DNA from: Acidicapsa ligni
GTDB lineage: Bacteria; Acidobacteriota; Terriglobia; Terriglobales; Acidobacteriaceae
DNA length: 64,000 bases
Direction: 5' to 3'
NCBI RefSeq assembly: GCF_025685655.1
Contig: NZ_JAGSYG010000009.1
Coordinates: forward strand, 62,001-126,000
Of the stretch, positions 56,568-64,000 are shown in pieces. The translations under genes and the position numbers were made by a program. The notes beneath the pieces were generated by a model. It had not been told where the DNA came from. It saw nothing but the letters and a program-made list of their open reading frames with translations, and made no database searches. Numbering within the stretch: the first letter of the stretch is position 1; every line of letters begins with the position of its first letter.

Positions 56568-57200
56568 TCACAAAGAAGGACTCATCAGCCGTCGAGCCTC
56601 AACTTCAAAGAGAAATTCGAGCGCATCGAGATGACGCCGAGCCTCTGCGACCGATTCTCCCCAGGTATACAGTCCATGCCGCCGCAACAAAACCCCATGC
56701 GTTCCGGGATGCCGCAACAGCACGGCCTCCAGTTCTGCAGCCAGCCCGACATACTCCTGCGAATTCTCCAGAACCGGTACAAGCTCACGATGCTCATGCG
56801 TCCTGACGCCGGAAAGCGCCTTGAGCAGCTCGTAACCTTCCAGAGAAACAGTCCCGGCCGCCGCAAACCGATCCGAGAGCAGCGTATTCCAGACAGTATG
56901 AACGTGCAGAATGACTCCAGCCTCGGGCCGTTCGCGATAAATCACACCATGCAACAGTGTTTCCGCTGAAGGCTTGCCCGCACCAGCCAGCACATTGCAC
57001 TCGGCATCCACCTCCAGAAAATCCGAAGGAGTGATTGCGCCCTTGTCCATGCCACTCGCGGTAATGAATATCCGTCCATGCTCGCGAAAGCTGAAATTTC
57101 CCGCCGTCGCCGGAACCCAGCTTCGTGCATGGCACTCATGCGCCACGCGACAGAGAGCATGTGCCTGTTGAATCGAGTCGTTCCATTCCACTGCGATCAT
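56568..57200 (-). CDS. mtnB: Methylthioribulose-1-phosphate dehydratase
   Basis: A 210-residue class II aldolase-fold enzyme. Zinc ligands are visible in VILHVHTVWNT (His-x-His) and in GVLLRRHGLYTWGESVAEARRHLDALEF; PATAGNFSFRE and TASGMDKGAITPSDFLEVD are family signatures. It dehydrates methylthioribulose-1-phosphate. First gene of the mtn operon. The upstream genes for the pathway (mtnP/mtnK or mtnA) are not in the window. Its promoter region, 57201-57311, is shared with the divergent beta-lactamase gene. Confidence 0.93.
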   Translation of the reverse strand: MIAVEWNDSIQQAHALCRVAHECHARSWVPATAGNFSFREHGRIFITASGMDKGAITPSDFLEVDAECNVLAGAGKPSAETLLHGVIYRERPEAGVILHVHTVWNTLLSDRFAAAGTVSLEGYELLKALSGVRTHEHRELVPVLENSQEYVGLAAELEAVLLRHPGTHGVLLRRHGLYTWGESVAEARRHLDALEFLFEVEARRLMSPSL

Positions 57201-57311
57201 TGACTACCTTTGCTATTCCACAAAAACTTCTGCGCACATTCTCTCAGACGGAGAGGCATAGCCGCCGAATTCTCCTATACTTGGCCGGAAGCTAATCTGG
57301 AGCACCCTCTC

Positions 57312-58208
57312 ATGTTCAAGCGAAAATCCTGCCTTGCTCTCCTTTTTATTTGCCTCATCTGTTTCACAACGAACAACTTAAGAGCCGATCAGAATCCGGA
57401 CTGGACCACTCCGATGGCTCCTTACCGGATCGCAGGCAATCTGTATTATGTCGGCAGCCGCGATTTGGCCAGCTATCTGGTCACTACGCCACAGGGGCTC
57501 ATTCTCATCAACAGCAATCTCACCAGCTCTGGCCCGCAGATCCGGAGAAGTGTCGAAAAGCTTGGCTTCCGCTTCAGCGATATCAAAATCCTGCTGATCA
57601 GCCATGCCCACTACGACCATTGTGCTGGCAGCTCCGCTATCAAGAAACTTACCGGCGCAAAGTACATGGTCATGGACGCCGACGTTCCGGTAATCGAATC
57701 GGGCGGCAAGGGAGATTTCCAGTACGGCGCCCACAAAGAAATGCTCTATCCTGCCACAAAAGTCGATCGCATTCTGCACGATGGCGAGGAAGTTCGTCTG
57801 GGTAATGTAGTACTGGTGGCTCATAGAACCGCTGGACACACCAAGGGCTGCACCACGTGGACACTCAAAGTCCTCCAAAACGGCAAAAACGACAGCGGCA
57901 AAACCTACAATGTAGTCATCGTCGGCAGCCCCAACGTCAACCCGGGCTATAAATTAGTCAATAATCCCAAATATCCCAAGATGGCTGCCGACTTTGCGCA
58001 CCAGTTTCGCATCCTGAAAGCTTTACCCTGCGACATCTTTCTCGGGGCTCACGGCAGTTATTACGACATGCTTGCCAAGTACGCTCGCCTTCAGGCTGGA
58101 GACGCAATGGCGTTTGTGGACCCCTCTGGCTACCAGGGATTCGTCGCCGAACGTCAGAAGGCCTTTGAAGCAGAACTAGCCAGACAAAAACAAACTGAAC
58201 GTAAGTGA
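57312..58208 (+). CDS. Subclass B3 metallo-beta-lactamase family protein
   Basis: Start at 57312 (MFKRKSCLALLFICLICF), giving 298 residues with a signal peptide of about 25. The metallo-beta-lactamase fold carries H98-x-H100-x-D102-H103 (LISHAHYDHCAG), H176 (TAGHTKGCTTW) and H247 (FLGAHGSYYD), the full B3 ligand set. The linker GAKYMVMDADVPVIESGGKGDF is typical of B3 and not of glyoxalase II. It is probably exported and able to hydrolyse some beta-lactams, as for many environmental B3 enzymes; the natural role may differ. The upstream in-frame start at 57210 overlaps the mtnB promoter. Confidence 0.88.
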   Translation: MFKRKSCLALLFICLICFTTNNLRADQNPDWTTPMAPYRIAGNLYYVGSRDLASYLVTTPQGLILINSNLTSSGPQIRRSVEKLGFRFSDIKILLISHAHYDHCAGSSAIKKLTGAKYMVMDADVPVIESGGKGDFQYGAHKEMLYPATKVDRILHDGEEVRLGNVVLVAHRTAGHTKGCTTWTLKVLQNGKNDSGKTYNVVIVGSPNVNPGYKLVNNPKYPKMAADFAHQFRILKALPCDIFLGAHGSYYDMLAKYARLQAGDAMAFVDPSGYQGFVAERQKAFEAELARQKQTERK

Positions 58209-58247
58209 TAGCCGCGAGAAATAAATAGTCGGCAACTATTGAATCTA

Positions 58248-58263
58248 TACCTACTAGTAGGTA
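58248..58263. promoter_or_regulatory. Perfect 16-bp palindrome in the TetR promoter
   Basis: TACCTACTAGTAGGTA is exactly self-complementary and lies 11 bases before the tetR ATG at 58275. It is the likely operator for autorepression. An ACCTAC half-site also lies ahead of the following gene, at about 58892. Confidence 0.7.
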
Positions 58264-58274
58264 GTCTTATTGTC

Positions 58275-58850
58275 ATGCAACCGAATACTGCAGATCGGAT
58301 TCTACAAACCGCACACTCCCTGATAGCCAACCTAGGTTACTCGGCGTTCAGCTACGCCGACATTTCTGAGGCGGTCGAAATCCGGAAGGCAAGCGTTCAT
58401 CACCATTTTGCAACCAAAGCCGACCTGGTTGTGGAGGTTCTAAAGGCACATCGCGAACGGCTTGTAGCGGCGACTGAGTTTCTCGATGAACAAATCGAAG
58501 ATCCTCTGGCTCGTTTGCAGGCATATGTGCAGCACTGGGAGCGCTGTATTTTAGGCAAAACGGAGCCCTTCTGCGTTGCGGCCCTACTTGCTGCTGAACT
58601 CCCAGGTCTGCCTCAAGAGGTACGGGAAGAAGTTCATTTGCATTTCGAATGCCTGAGTGCTTGGATACAGCGGACGATGGAAGCTGGTGTAGAAAAGCAT
58701 GTCCTCAAGCTTCAACAGCCTGCTGAAAATGAGGCGCAAGTATTCATGGCGCTAGTCCACGGAGCCATGCTTTCGGCACGGGTATACGGAACACTTGAGG
58801 TTTTTCACACAGTTACGTCGTCAGCCCTGCAACGAATTTCCGCAATTTAA
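58275..58850 (+). CDS. TetR-family transcriptional regulator
   Basis: Start at 58275 (MQPNTADRILQTAHSL); the longer frame would include the operator. The 191-residue protein has the helix-turn-helix LGYSAFSYADISEAVEIRKASVHHHFATKADLVVEVL, and a C-terminal ligand domain with the TetR_C pattern (LARLQAYVQHWERCIL, MALVHGAMLSARVYG). It likely represses itself and the following membrane gene. The inducer is unknown. Confidence 0.9.
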   Translation: MQPNTADRILQTAHSLIANLGYSAFSYADISEAVEIRKASVHHHFATKADLVVEVLKAHRERLVAATEFLDEQIEDPLARLQAYVQHWERCILGKTEPFCVAALLAAELPGLPQEVREEVHLHFECLSAWIQRTMEAGVEKHVLKLQQPAENEAQVFMALVHGAMLSARVYGTLEVFHTVTSSALQRISAI

Positions 58851-58922
58851 CTCTTAGGGATAAGCATCCAGAGCTATTTCCCTGCTACTTTAACCTACCA
58901 ACTAGAAGATAGAGGAGATATC

Positions 58923-59486
58923 ATGTCTGAATCCATTTCGCCCGACTTGCTCGTTACCCTGCGTTTGCGCAACCTGTACTTCACCCGCACTGCTGTTCAA
59001 TTGCTCTGGGCTGGCGTCGTCCTGGCCACGGCTGTCACTAACCCTCCCGTGGCTGCGGCACTCCTCATTGCGTACCCACTCTGGGATGTCGCCTGCACCA
59101 TTCATGATCTGAAGTCCGCTGCCTCAAACGCCAGGACGGTACAGTACCTGAACGTCGCGCTTGGAATCGCTACAGCGATCGGGCTTGGTTTCACCGCGTT
59201 TTCGCAGCCAGCTTATGCCGTGGCGATCTTCGGTGGATGGGCGTTGACGGCTGGATTTCTCCAACTCGTGGTCGGTATCCTTCGCAAAAAACAATTTGGA
59301 GGACAGTGGGCGATGATTCTGAGCGGAATTCAATCCGCAGTTGCCGGTGTCGCCTTCATCCTGGGCGGTCTGGGCGGCAAGTTGCATATCAAAGACTTGG
59401 GGGGATATGCCATCTTCGGCGGCCTTTACTTCCTCATCGCCGGCATTCTACTGAATCGCAAACTTTCTTCCTTCGCGCGGAAGTAG
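58923..59486 (+). CDS. DUF308/HdeD-like membrane protein
   Basis: A 187-residue protein with about six transmembrane helices (LLWAGVVLATAVTNPPVAAALLIAYPLWD, YLNVALGIATAIGLGFTAF, YAVAIFGGWALTAGFLQLVVGI, MILSGIQSAVAGVAFILGG, YAIFGGLYFLIAGILL). It opens MSESISPDLL and follows AGAGGAGATATC. The GG-W-ALTAG pattern is seen in DUF308/HdeD-like proteins, some linked to acid resistance. It follows the TetR gene by 72 bases and is its likely target. Confidence 0.75.
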   Translation: MSESISPDLLVTLRLRNLYFTRTAVQLLWAGVVLATAVTNPPVAAALLIAYPLWDVACTIHDLKSAASNARTVQYLNVALGIATAIGLGFTAFSQPAYAVAIFGGWALTAGFLQLVVGILRKKQFGGQWAMILSGIQSAVAGVAFILGGLGGKLHIKDLGGYAIFGGLYFLIAGILLNRKLSSFARK

Positions 59487-59616
59487 CCCTCGCTTGCGAA
59501 CTGCTTGCTGCTCTAAAGGAACGATGGGCCACGGACTTCCTTCGGAAGATCGTGGCCTTGTTGTTTCCGAGGGTGACGACCAGCCAGGCGCTCCGCAAAT
59601 GCCCTAAAATCAAGAC

Positions 59617-60408
59617 TTGCTGACTCCACAACAATGCGAACAGTTGGAAGTAGTTCTCGTCTCCCCGCGTAACCCGCTCAATATTGGCGCAGCAGCGCGG
59701 GCCATGGCTAACTTCGGCTTCCGCAGGCTCACTATCGTCGCGCCTTTTGCCACCAACTGGACCGAAGCCAAATCAGCCGTAGGCGCACCCGACCTGCTTC
59801 GCGAAGCCCGGGTCCTCGAAACTCTAGCCGAAGCTGTCGCCGACTGCACTTTCGTTCTCGGCACCGGTTCGCTTGATCGCCGCCGTCCGGAGCAAACTAT
59901 CCTCGGGCTCCCCGACGCAGCAGCGCAGGTTCGGCAGGCGCTTTTTCCGGGGCATACACTTTCCCCAGATCGAAGCAACGGCCGGGTCGCTCTGCTCTTC
60001 GGCTCAGAAAAACACGGCCTCACCAGCGAAGACCTTTCCTGGTGCCACGCCATCACCGTTATAGATACCTGCGACACACAGCCCTCGATGAATCTCGGCC
60101 AGGCTGTAGCCGTATGCCTCTACGAGATTTCGCGCAGCGGTGAAGCAACACCCGGCAACGTTAATCTGGTGACCGGCGAGAGCGACCGCCATCTGCCCGA
60201 CTCCGAACAACTCGACCGGCTGGCCAGCCTGATCGAAGAAACTATGGCCAGCGTCAACTACGCAACCCGCGGAATGCGCTCTGCCAATGGCGAAGCCCTG
60301 CGGGTTCTGTTGCGCCGCCTGATGCCGAACGACGCCGATCTGCGGCGCATGATGGGTCTTTTTCGCCGCATTCTCTGGCAGCTTCGACACAGTGGCAACA
60401 GGAGCTGA
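59617..60408 (+). CDS. TrmJ-type tRNA/rRNA methyltransferase (SPOUT)
   Basis: A 263-residue SPOUT methyltransferase. The start is a TTG at 59617; no ATG is available in frame before the first motif. Motifs: VLVSPRNPLNIGAAARAMANFG (motif 1), ALLFGSEKHGLTSEDLSWC (motif 2) and the knot PSMNLGQAVAVCLYEI (motif 3). It matches TrmJ/TrmH, which 2'-O-methylates position 32 of tRNA anticodon loops or rRNA. A C-terminal helical extension (about 190-260) fits TrmJ. SAM dependence is inferred from the fold. Confidence 0.88.
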   Translation: MLTPQQCEQLEVVLVSPRNPLNIGAAARAMANFGFRRLTIVAPFATNWTEAKSAVGAPDLLREARVLETLAEAVADCTFVLGTGSLDRRRPEQTILGLPDAAAQVRQALFPGHTLSPDRSNGRVALLFGSEKHGLTSEDLSWCHAITVIDTCDTQPSMNLGQAVAVCLYEISRSGEATPGNVNLVTGESDRHLPDSEQLDRLASLIEETMASVNYATRGMRSANGEALRVLLRRLMPNDADLRRMMGLFRRILWQLRHSGNRS

Positions 60409-60474
60409 CAGATTTCCTCGATAAATCACACGGAGATCGCCTAGAACCCTGCTAAAGTTTGGCGCAAGGCCTTT

Positions 60475-61818
60475 ATGCAATTTCTTGCGAAATCATCCCA
60501 TACCTCCCTTAATAAAGCCGCCGGAACACTCCGGCAAGATCGCCTTCAGTTCCAGGCGTCCACCGTTCTGCTCGGGGTTTTCTTCCTCGGGGTTCTTTTT
60601 GTAGTCCCAGTGGCATTTGCCGGACAAGCACCCTCCCCTGCGCCACAGCCCGCTGCCGCACCGGCATCCCAACCAGCAGCTACGCCTGCGCCCCAACCTG
60701 CCCAGCCAGTCGCCGAAACACCGGCTACCAACAATCCCAAAGAATCTTCTGCGCTCAGCGAAGAAGAACTCAAGCGCGAACTGGTCGGCAAACCGCTCTT
60801 CCTGCGCAATAGCCTTCTCGGCGATTCGCTCAGCTTCAATGAACATGGCGACGTGCTTGGGCATCCGACTGTCGGATCCTTTACACTCAGCGCCGTAGAG
60901 ATCGAAAAAATCCGCCTGACTAAGCATAAAGTCGAGTTGGAGGGTACGCGCTATGCACTCCACTTTCTCGGAGCAACTCCATACGAAGACGGCTCCAATG
61001 CTATCGATCGCGTGAGGATTACTCCGAAAAAGAAAGTCCTGAAGATCACCATCGACCGCGAACAACTGATTAAAGAGAAGAAATCCAAAGAAGAAAAGAA
61101 GAAGGGTAAGACGGCAACCGGAACCGTCCAGCCGGGCAGTACTGCACCCGGTGCAGGCCCAGTCGCCTCTTCAGAAACAGACACTGCCGCACCTGAACTC
61201 CAGGCAGAAACAGCCACTGCATCGGAAGAGAAGCCTACACCGGAGGCCGAAAAAGCCGCCGACCCGGCCAGCCAGACGAGCACCACCTCGCCAGCCCACG
61301 CTGTCCAGGTGCTTCGAGATGCACTGAGTCGCATATTCGCCGCAGAGATCGATCCACAGATGCGCTCGAAAATGCCCCAGTTCTGGCAGCTCTACTACCA
61401 GGCCAAGAGCGCTGGCGTCGAATATCGCCCTTCCGATCCGAATGTGCTTCGTTCAAACGCGGTCGATCAGCAAGCTAAAGTCATCACGTTCATCAAGCCA
61501 GAGTCGAATGAATTCGCCCAGGCCAACGGCATCGCGGGCAGTGCTCTCTATCGCACTGTCGTAGGCGCAGACGGCAAACCGGCCGAGATCGCCGTAGTTC
61601 GCCCCATCGGCTTCGGACTCGATGAAAACGCAGTAGCCGCCATCCGCAAAGCCTCCTTTAACCCTGCAATCAAAGCTGGTCAGCCTGTCGCCGAATCACT
61701 CGATCTGGCGGTGATCTTCCGCATATATTCCAAACTCACCTCGGGCACTGCGCCTGAAACCCCAGCGCAGGCGCCGCAGCCAATCAAACCCGGGCCTTAT
61801 AGTGTTAAACAGCCCTGA
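60475..61818 (+). CDS. Secreted TonB-C-terminal-like protein
   Basis: A 447-residue protein. A hydrophobic segment (TVLLGVFFLGVLFVVPVAFAGQ, about 30-50) serves as signal or anchor; start at 60475 is not certain. Residues 50-95 are Pro/Ala-rich repeats. A first domain (about 95-190) and a Lys/Glu-rich segment (KEKKSKEEKKKGK) follow. The last 90 residues fit a TonB-C domain: GIAGSALYRTVVGADGKPAEIAV and VRPIGFGLDENAVAAIRKASFNPAIK. TonB-C domains contact outer-membrane receptors, but such free-standing forms in acidobacteria are uncharacterised. Confidence 0.75.
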   Translation: MQFLAKSSHTSLNKAAGTLRQDRLQFQASTVLLGVFFLGVLFVVPVAFAGQAPSPAPQPAAAPASQPAATPAPQPAQPVAETPATNNPKESSALSEEELKRELVGKPLFLRNSLLGDSLSFNEHGDVLGHPTVGSFTLSAVEIEKIRLTKHKVELEGTRYALHFLGATPYEDGSNAIDRVRITPKKKVLKITIDREQLIKEKKSKEEKKKGKTATGTVQPGSTAPGAGPVASSETDTAAPELQAETATASEEKPTPEAEKAADPASQTSTTSPAHAVQVLRDALSRIFAAEIDPQMRSKMPQFWQLYYQAKSAGVEYRPSDPNVLRSNAVDQQAKVITFIKPESNEFAQANGIAGSALYRTVVGADGKPAEIAVVRPIGFGLDENAVAAIRKASFNPAIKAGQPVAESLDLAVIFRIYSKLTSGTAPETPAQAPQPIKPGPYSVKQP

Positions 61819-61859
61819 CGGTTGTCGCGGGCTCTTTAGCAATTCGAGGTTTGGCAGGA

Positions 61860-62546
61860 ATGAGTCAGCAATACCTGAAATGGATTCAACGCGGGGCGTC
61901 GGTTGAAGTAGCCGACGCCGTTGTCGCAGACCCCTCGCTCATCACATGGCGAGATGTGCAGGGAGTTTCTGCCCTGATGTGGGCCATCTACAGCGGACAA
62001 ACGCTGATTCGCGATTACCTGCTCTTCCAACTGGCGCAGGCCGGTGGGTCGTTGGACGTCTTTGAAGCCTCTGCCGTAGGCGAAGCTGAATTGCTGGAAG
62101 AAGGGCTCAAACGCTCTCCCGCCCACGCAAATGCCTTGTCCGGCGATGGTTGGACACCGCTGCACCTGGCCGCCGCTTTCGGTACTCCGGAAACCGTCCA
62201 GGTATTGCTGGCCAACGGAGCGTCCGTTGCCACCGTCTCGAAGAACGCACAGAAAAATCAGCCACTCCACGCAGCCCTGGCCCTCGGTCGCAATGCCGAA
62301 ACCGTCCGCCTTCTACTCGAAGCTGGTGCCGATCCAAATGCCACGCAGACCGGCGGCTACACCGCGCTGTTCTCCGCCGCCGGCGCAAATCGCACCGACC
62401 TCGTCGAACTTCTTACCGCCCACGGAGCGGACCCGTCCATTCGCAACGACTTCGGTCAATCCCCAGCCGAACTGGCCCGCGAACGCGGCTACAGCGAGTT
62501 GGCCGACCGTCTAAGCATTGTGACTGCCGCTACGAAACCTTCGTAA
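61860..62546 (+). CDS. Ankyrin-repeat protein
   Basis: A 228-residue protein starting at the ATG at 61860 (MSQQYLKWIQRG); a TTG three codons earlier is possible. It contains about five ankyrin repeats: WRDVQGVSALMWAIYSG, GDGWTPLHLAAAFGTPETV, QPLHAALALGRNAETVRLLL, GGYTALFSAAGANRTDLVELL and DFGQSPAELARERGYSELAD. No signal peptide, so it binds a protein in the cytoplasm. It lies 40 bases after the TonB-C-like gene and may be co-transcribed. Its end overlaps the convergent gene by 17 bases. Confidence 0.9.
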   Translation: MSQQYLKWIQRGASVEVADAVVADPSLITWRDVQGVSALMWAIYSGQTLIRDYLLFQLAQAGGSLDVFEASAVGEAELLEEGLKRSPAHANALSGDGWTPLHLAAAFGTPETVQVLLANGASVATVSKNAQKNQPLHAALALGRNAETVRLLLEAGADPNATQTGGYTALFSAAGANRTDLVELLTAHGADPSIRNDFGQSPAELARERGYSELADRLSIVTAATKPS

Positions 62547-63045
62547 ACAACAGTTTCTGGTGAGTGATCGAGGCATCGGGATTGGTGATGGTGTAAACCC
62601 ACACCCCATCCGTCCCTTTTGCCGACCGCGTAAAGCTGCCCTTGGTGATCGTGCCGTCGGGATCTTTCTGTGTCTCGATCAGGATTCCATTTTCAACCGA
62701 GTAGGCGTACGTAGACGCGCTCCCACTCAACTGATGCGGCTGTCCGTCCGCAGGAGCCTTGTAGCCATAGGTTCCCTGCGAACCGCTGTCGTAGGTCACA
62801 GTCGCGGTGAACTCGATCAGTTCCGGCGTAGCGCTGGTGAACTTGATGGTCATGTCTCTCAGCTTGGCGCCGTCGCCAAAATCGCTCTTGGCCGCGTTCA
62901 GCTTCCATTCGCCAAGTACGGGAAATTGCTGCGTGGTCGCACTCGCTGGCGCGGCTTGAACAGCCTGTCCATTAAGAACCTGAGGCATGGCAGCTGACAG
63001 GTGAGTGGCCAGGACCACGCAACTGCATAAAACAATCTTTCTCAT
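62530..63045 (-). CDS. Secreted protein, unknown function
   Basis: Start at 63045 (MRKIVLCSCVVLATHLSAA), which supplies a signal peptide of about 20 residues; a frame from 63111 adds 22 residues without purpose. The mature part has about 150 residues: GEWKLNAAKSDFGDGAKLRDMTIKF followed by strands (IEFTATVTYDSGSQGTYGYKA, TYAYSVENGILIETQKDPDG, TRSAKGTDGVWVYTITN). It is an all-beta, lipocalin-like architecture frequent in secreted acidobacterial proteins. Convergent with the ankyrin gene. Confidence 0.7.
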   Translation of the reverse strand: MRKIVLCSCVVLATHLSAAMPQVLNGQAVQAAPASATTQQFPVLGEWKLNAAKSDFGDGAKLRDMTIKFTSATPELIEFTATVTYDSGSQGTYGYKAPADGQPHQLSGSASTYAYSVENGILIETQKDPDGTITKGSFTRSAKGTDGVWVYTITNPDASITHQKLLFTKVS

Positions 63046-63202
63046 GGGGTGACTCCGGAGAGCAACTATAGTCCAATCCGAGCCACTCTGCCGAGAGGAT
63101 TTTTCAAGCATGTCTGCAATTTTTCAATAGCTGATCGGAACCGCCCTTAAACCGCCTATAGGAATGATTGTCCGTTCCTGTTTTTAAATTCATTTACAAA
63201 AA

Positions 63203-63376
63203 CTATACGTCCGTCTCGATAAGCTGCTCCAGAGAAGGCTTGTGCTTGCTCTCGCGGCCCTCCGGTTTGGGCTTATCGTCGAGCACTCGCCCTGGCTTCG
63301 GCTGGCCCACCTGTTCGCGTGCGTTTGCCTTTACAGCCTTGGTTACGGAGAACTTCTCGGTTTTTCGTTTCGTCAT
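63203..63376 (-). CDS. 57-residue basic protein
   Basis: A minus-strand frame below the usual size limit: MTKRKTEKFSVTKAVKANAR, then EQVGQPKPGRVLDDKPKPEG and RESKHKPSLEQLIETDV. It is rich in Lys, Glu and Pro and probably disordered. The composition is ordinary for coding DNA and the frame is clean from ATG to TAG; it points away from the zinc-ribbon gene at 63421 across a 44-base gap. Function is unknown. Confidence 0.55.
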   Translation of the reverse strand: MTKRKTEKFSVTKAVKANAREQVGQPKPGRVLDDKPKPEGRESKHKPSLEQLIETDV

Positions 63377-63420
63377 GACAATGTGAGTATGGAATACTTT
63401 TGAGCGGAACGATAGCTGGA

Positions 63421-63705
63421 ATGGAGTTGGAAATGGAAGAACGCGAATTTTTTACTGAAACCAACGAGCAACGGACCCATACGCTCGTCTGTCCTCACTG
63501 CGGTCAACCAAGCGACCATAAGATCAACTGGGTCGTCCGGCGCAAACGCGCGCAGTTGCCGCGCAATGCAGATGAACGTGACCGGGCAAAATTCGCCAAA
63601 GCACAACCCTACATGGTGCGTAAAGACGATCAGGTCATGTGCGGTAATATTCGCTGCCGCAAGCGCTTTGAAATCACGTCGCTACAGACGCTCGCCTTTT
63701 TATAG
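63421..63705 (+). CDS. Small zinc-ribbon-like protein
   Basis: A 94-residue protein from the ATG at 63421 (MELEMEEREFF). It contains CPHCGQPS near residue 25 and MCGNIRCRKRFEI near the C-terminus: two Cys pairs spaced about 50 residues apart, as in a zinc ribbon with a long insert. The insert is basic (VVRRKRAQLPRNADERDR). It may bind nucleic acid. No family assigned. Confidence 0.65.
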   Translation: MELEMEEREFFTETNEQRTHTLVCPHCGQPSDHKINWVVRRKRAQLPRNADERDRAKFAKAQPYMVRKDDQVMCGNIRCRKRFEITSLQTLAFL

Positions 63706-63853
63706 ATCGCGAACAGCCCGTTTTGGGATCAGGTTATGAGACAGGTGCGGGGAGAACAGACAACTTTCAGCCGAAGGAGTTGCAACCAGCCCCCGCACCC
63801 CGTTTACAATCACAGTGCAATTACGAACGAACTATTTAGGAGAGATATCGTCC

Positions 63854-64000
63854 ATGGCCAATATGCTGCTGCCCCTGGAAGAACGCAACCTGACCCCCGA
63901 CCAGGTCGAAGCGTTGGATAAGCGCCGTGACCTGGGGCTGACGCTCCAGGTAGTCGCAGGACAATTTTCCGTGGTCTGTGTCCTGCTTCTTTTGTGGGTT
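63854..64000 (+). CDS. Membrane protein, 3' end outside window
   Basis: The frame starts at an ATG at 63854 with AGGAGAGATATC upstream and runs off the right edge: MANMLLPLEERNLTPDQVEA, LDKRRDLGLTLQVV, then the hydrophobic FSVVCVLLLLWV. A single N-terminal cytoplasmic stretch followed by a membrane helix can be seen. Nothing more can be concluded. Confidence 0.65.
   Translation, partial: MANMLLPLEERNLTPDQVEALDKRRDLGLTLQVVAGQFSVVCVLLLLWV

Noticed and set aside
63168..63386. 72-codon plus-strand frame before the zinc-ribbon gene
   Set aside because: Ser/Phe-rich shadow of the better-supported minus-strand 57-codon gene.

Overview
The window looks like chromosomal DNA of an acidobacterium (Acidobacteriota, Terriglobia type). 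Three very large FtsX/MacB-fold permeases of the ADOP type (acidobacterial duplicated orphan permeases) are present, and two of them sit directly behind a PadR-family regulator, an arrangement typical of that phylum. The DNA is GC-rich, many genes are separated by only tens of bases, and many secreted proteins of unknown function start with Sec signal peptides. No phage, integrase, IS transposase or CRISPR array was seen. The assignment rests on gene content; the 16S gene here would settle it by comparison.

Layout. 1-7.4 kb: response-regulator fragments, a DUF2383 stress-type protein, an HU/IHF-like protein, an alpha/beta-hydrolase-fold protein without catalytic residues, pgeF, an SDR oxidoreductase and a RelE/RHH toxin-antitoxin pair whose start region is a perfect 23-bp inverted repeat. 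7.4-17 kb: M3 oligopeptidase, thioredoxin-like secreted protein, ADOP-1 with PadR, and a fused aroD-aroE gene of the shikimate pathway. 17-28 kb: an orphan GvpL/GvpF protein, pgsA, a lipoprotein FAD oxidoreductase, a DoxX-like membrane protein, glutamate dehydrogenase, a secreted NIF3-like protein, and trpE facing trpG. 28-36 kb: an RcnB-like protein, elongation factor P, a HEPN-domain protein overlapping an uncharacterised partner, acylphosphatase, apt, a Spy-like protein, a holin-like membrane protein, an ECF sigma factor with a membrane partner, and a TPR protein. 36-48 kb: remnants of a cytochrome c maturation locus (broken ccmC plus a CcmD-like gene), ADOP-2 next to a TetR regulator, ADOP-3 with PadR, and a TIGR03790-type protein. 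47.9-54 kb: a complete rRNA operon on the minus strand, in transcription order 16S, tRNA-Ile(GAT), tRNA-Ala(TGC), 23S, 5S, with candidate promoter, two boxA-like sites, the 23S processing stem and a terminator. 54-64 kb: MarC, a methionine-salvage operon mtnB-mtnD-mtnC, a divergent subclass B3 metallo-beta-lactamase, a TetR regulator with a perfect palindrome in its promoter, a DUF308-like membrane protein, a TrmJ-type RNA methyltransferase, a TonB-C-like protein, an ankyrin protein and small conserved proteins.

Connections between genes: aroDE, trpE and trpG lie on the chorismate-to-tryptophan route; the mtn genes recycle the methylthio group; the PadR-ADOP pairs and the TetR-linked genes look like regulated envelope modules. 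The two PadR promoters share the motif TAGA-N3-TCTA. A short repeat family (core CTGTCATTCCCGAAGGGAAT within CTTGCC-rich flanks) occurs six times between genes and lengthens several open reading frames artificially; gene starts were therefore moved downstream at those places.

Most unusual items: the HEPN/partner pair at 29.4-30.2 kb, the inverted repeat that contains the antitoxin ribosome-binding site at 7.34 kb, the shared PadR operator motif, the orphan GvpL, the intergenic repeat family, a 115-bp MITE-like element at 17 kb, and two small genes (31 and 57 codons) below usual length cut-offs.
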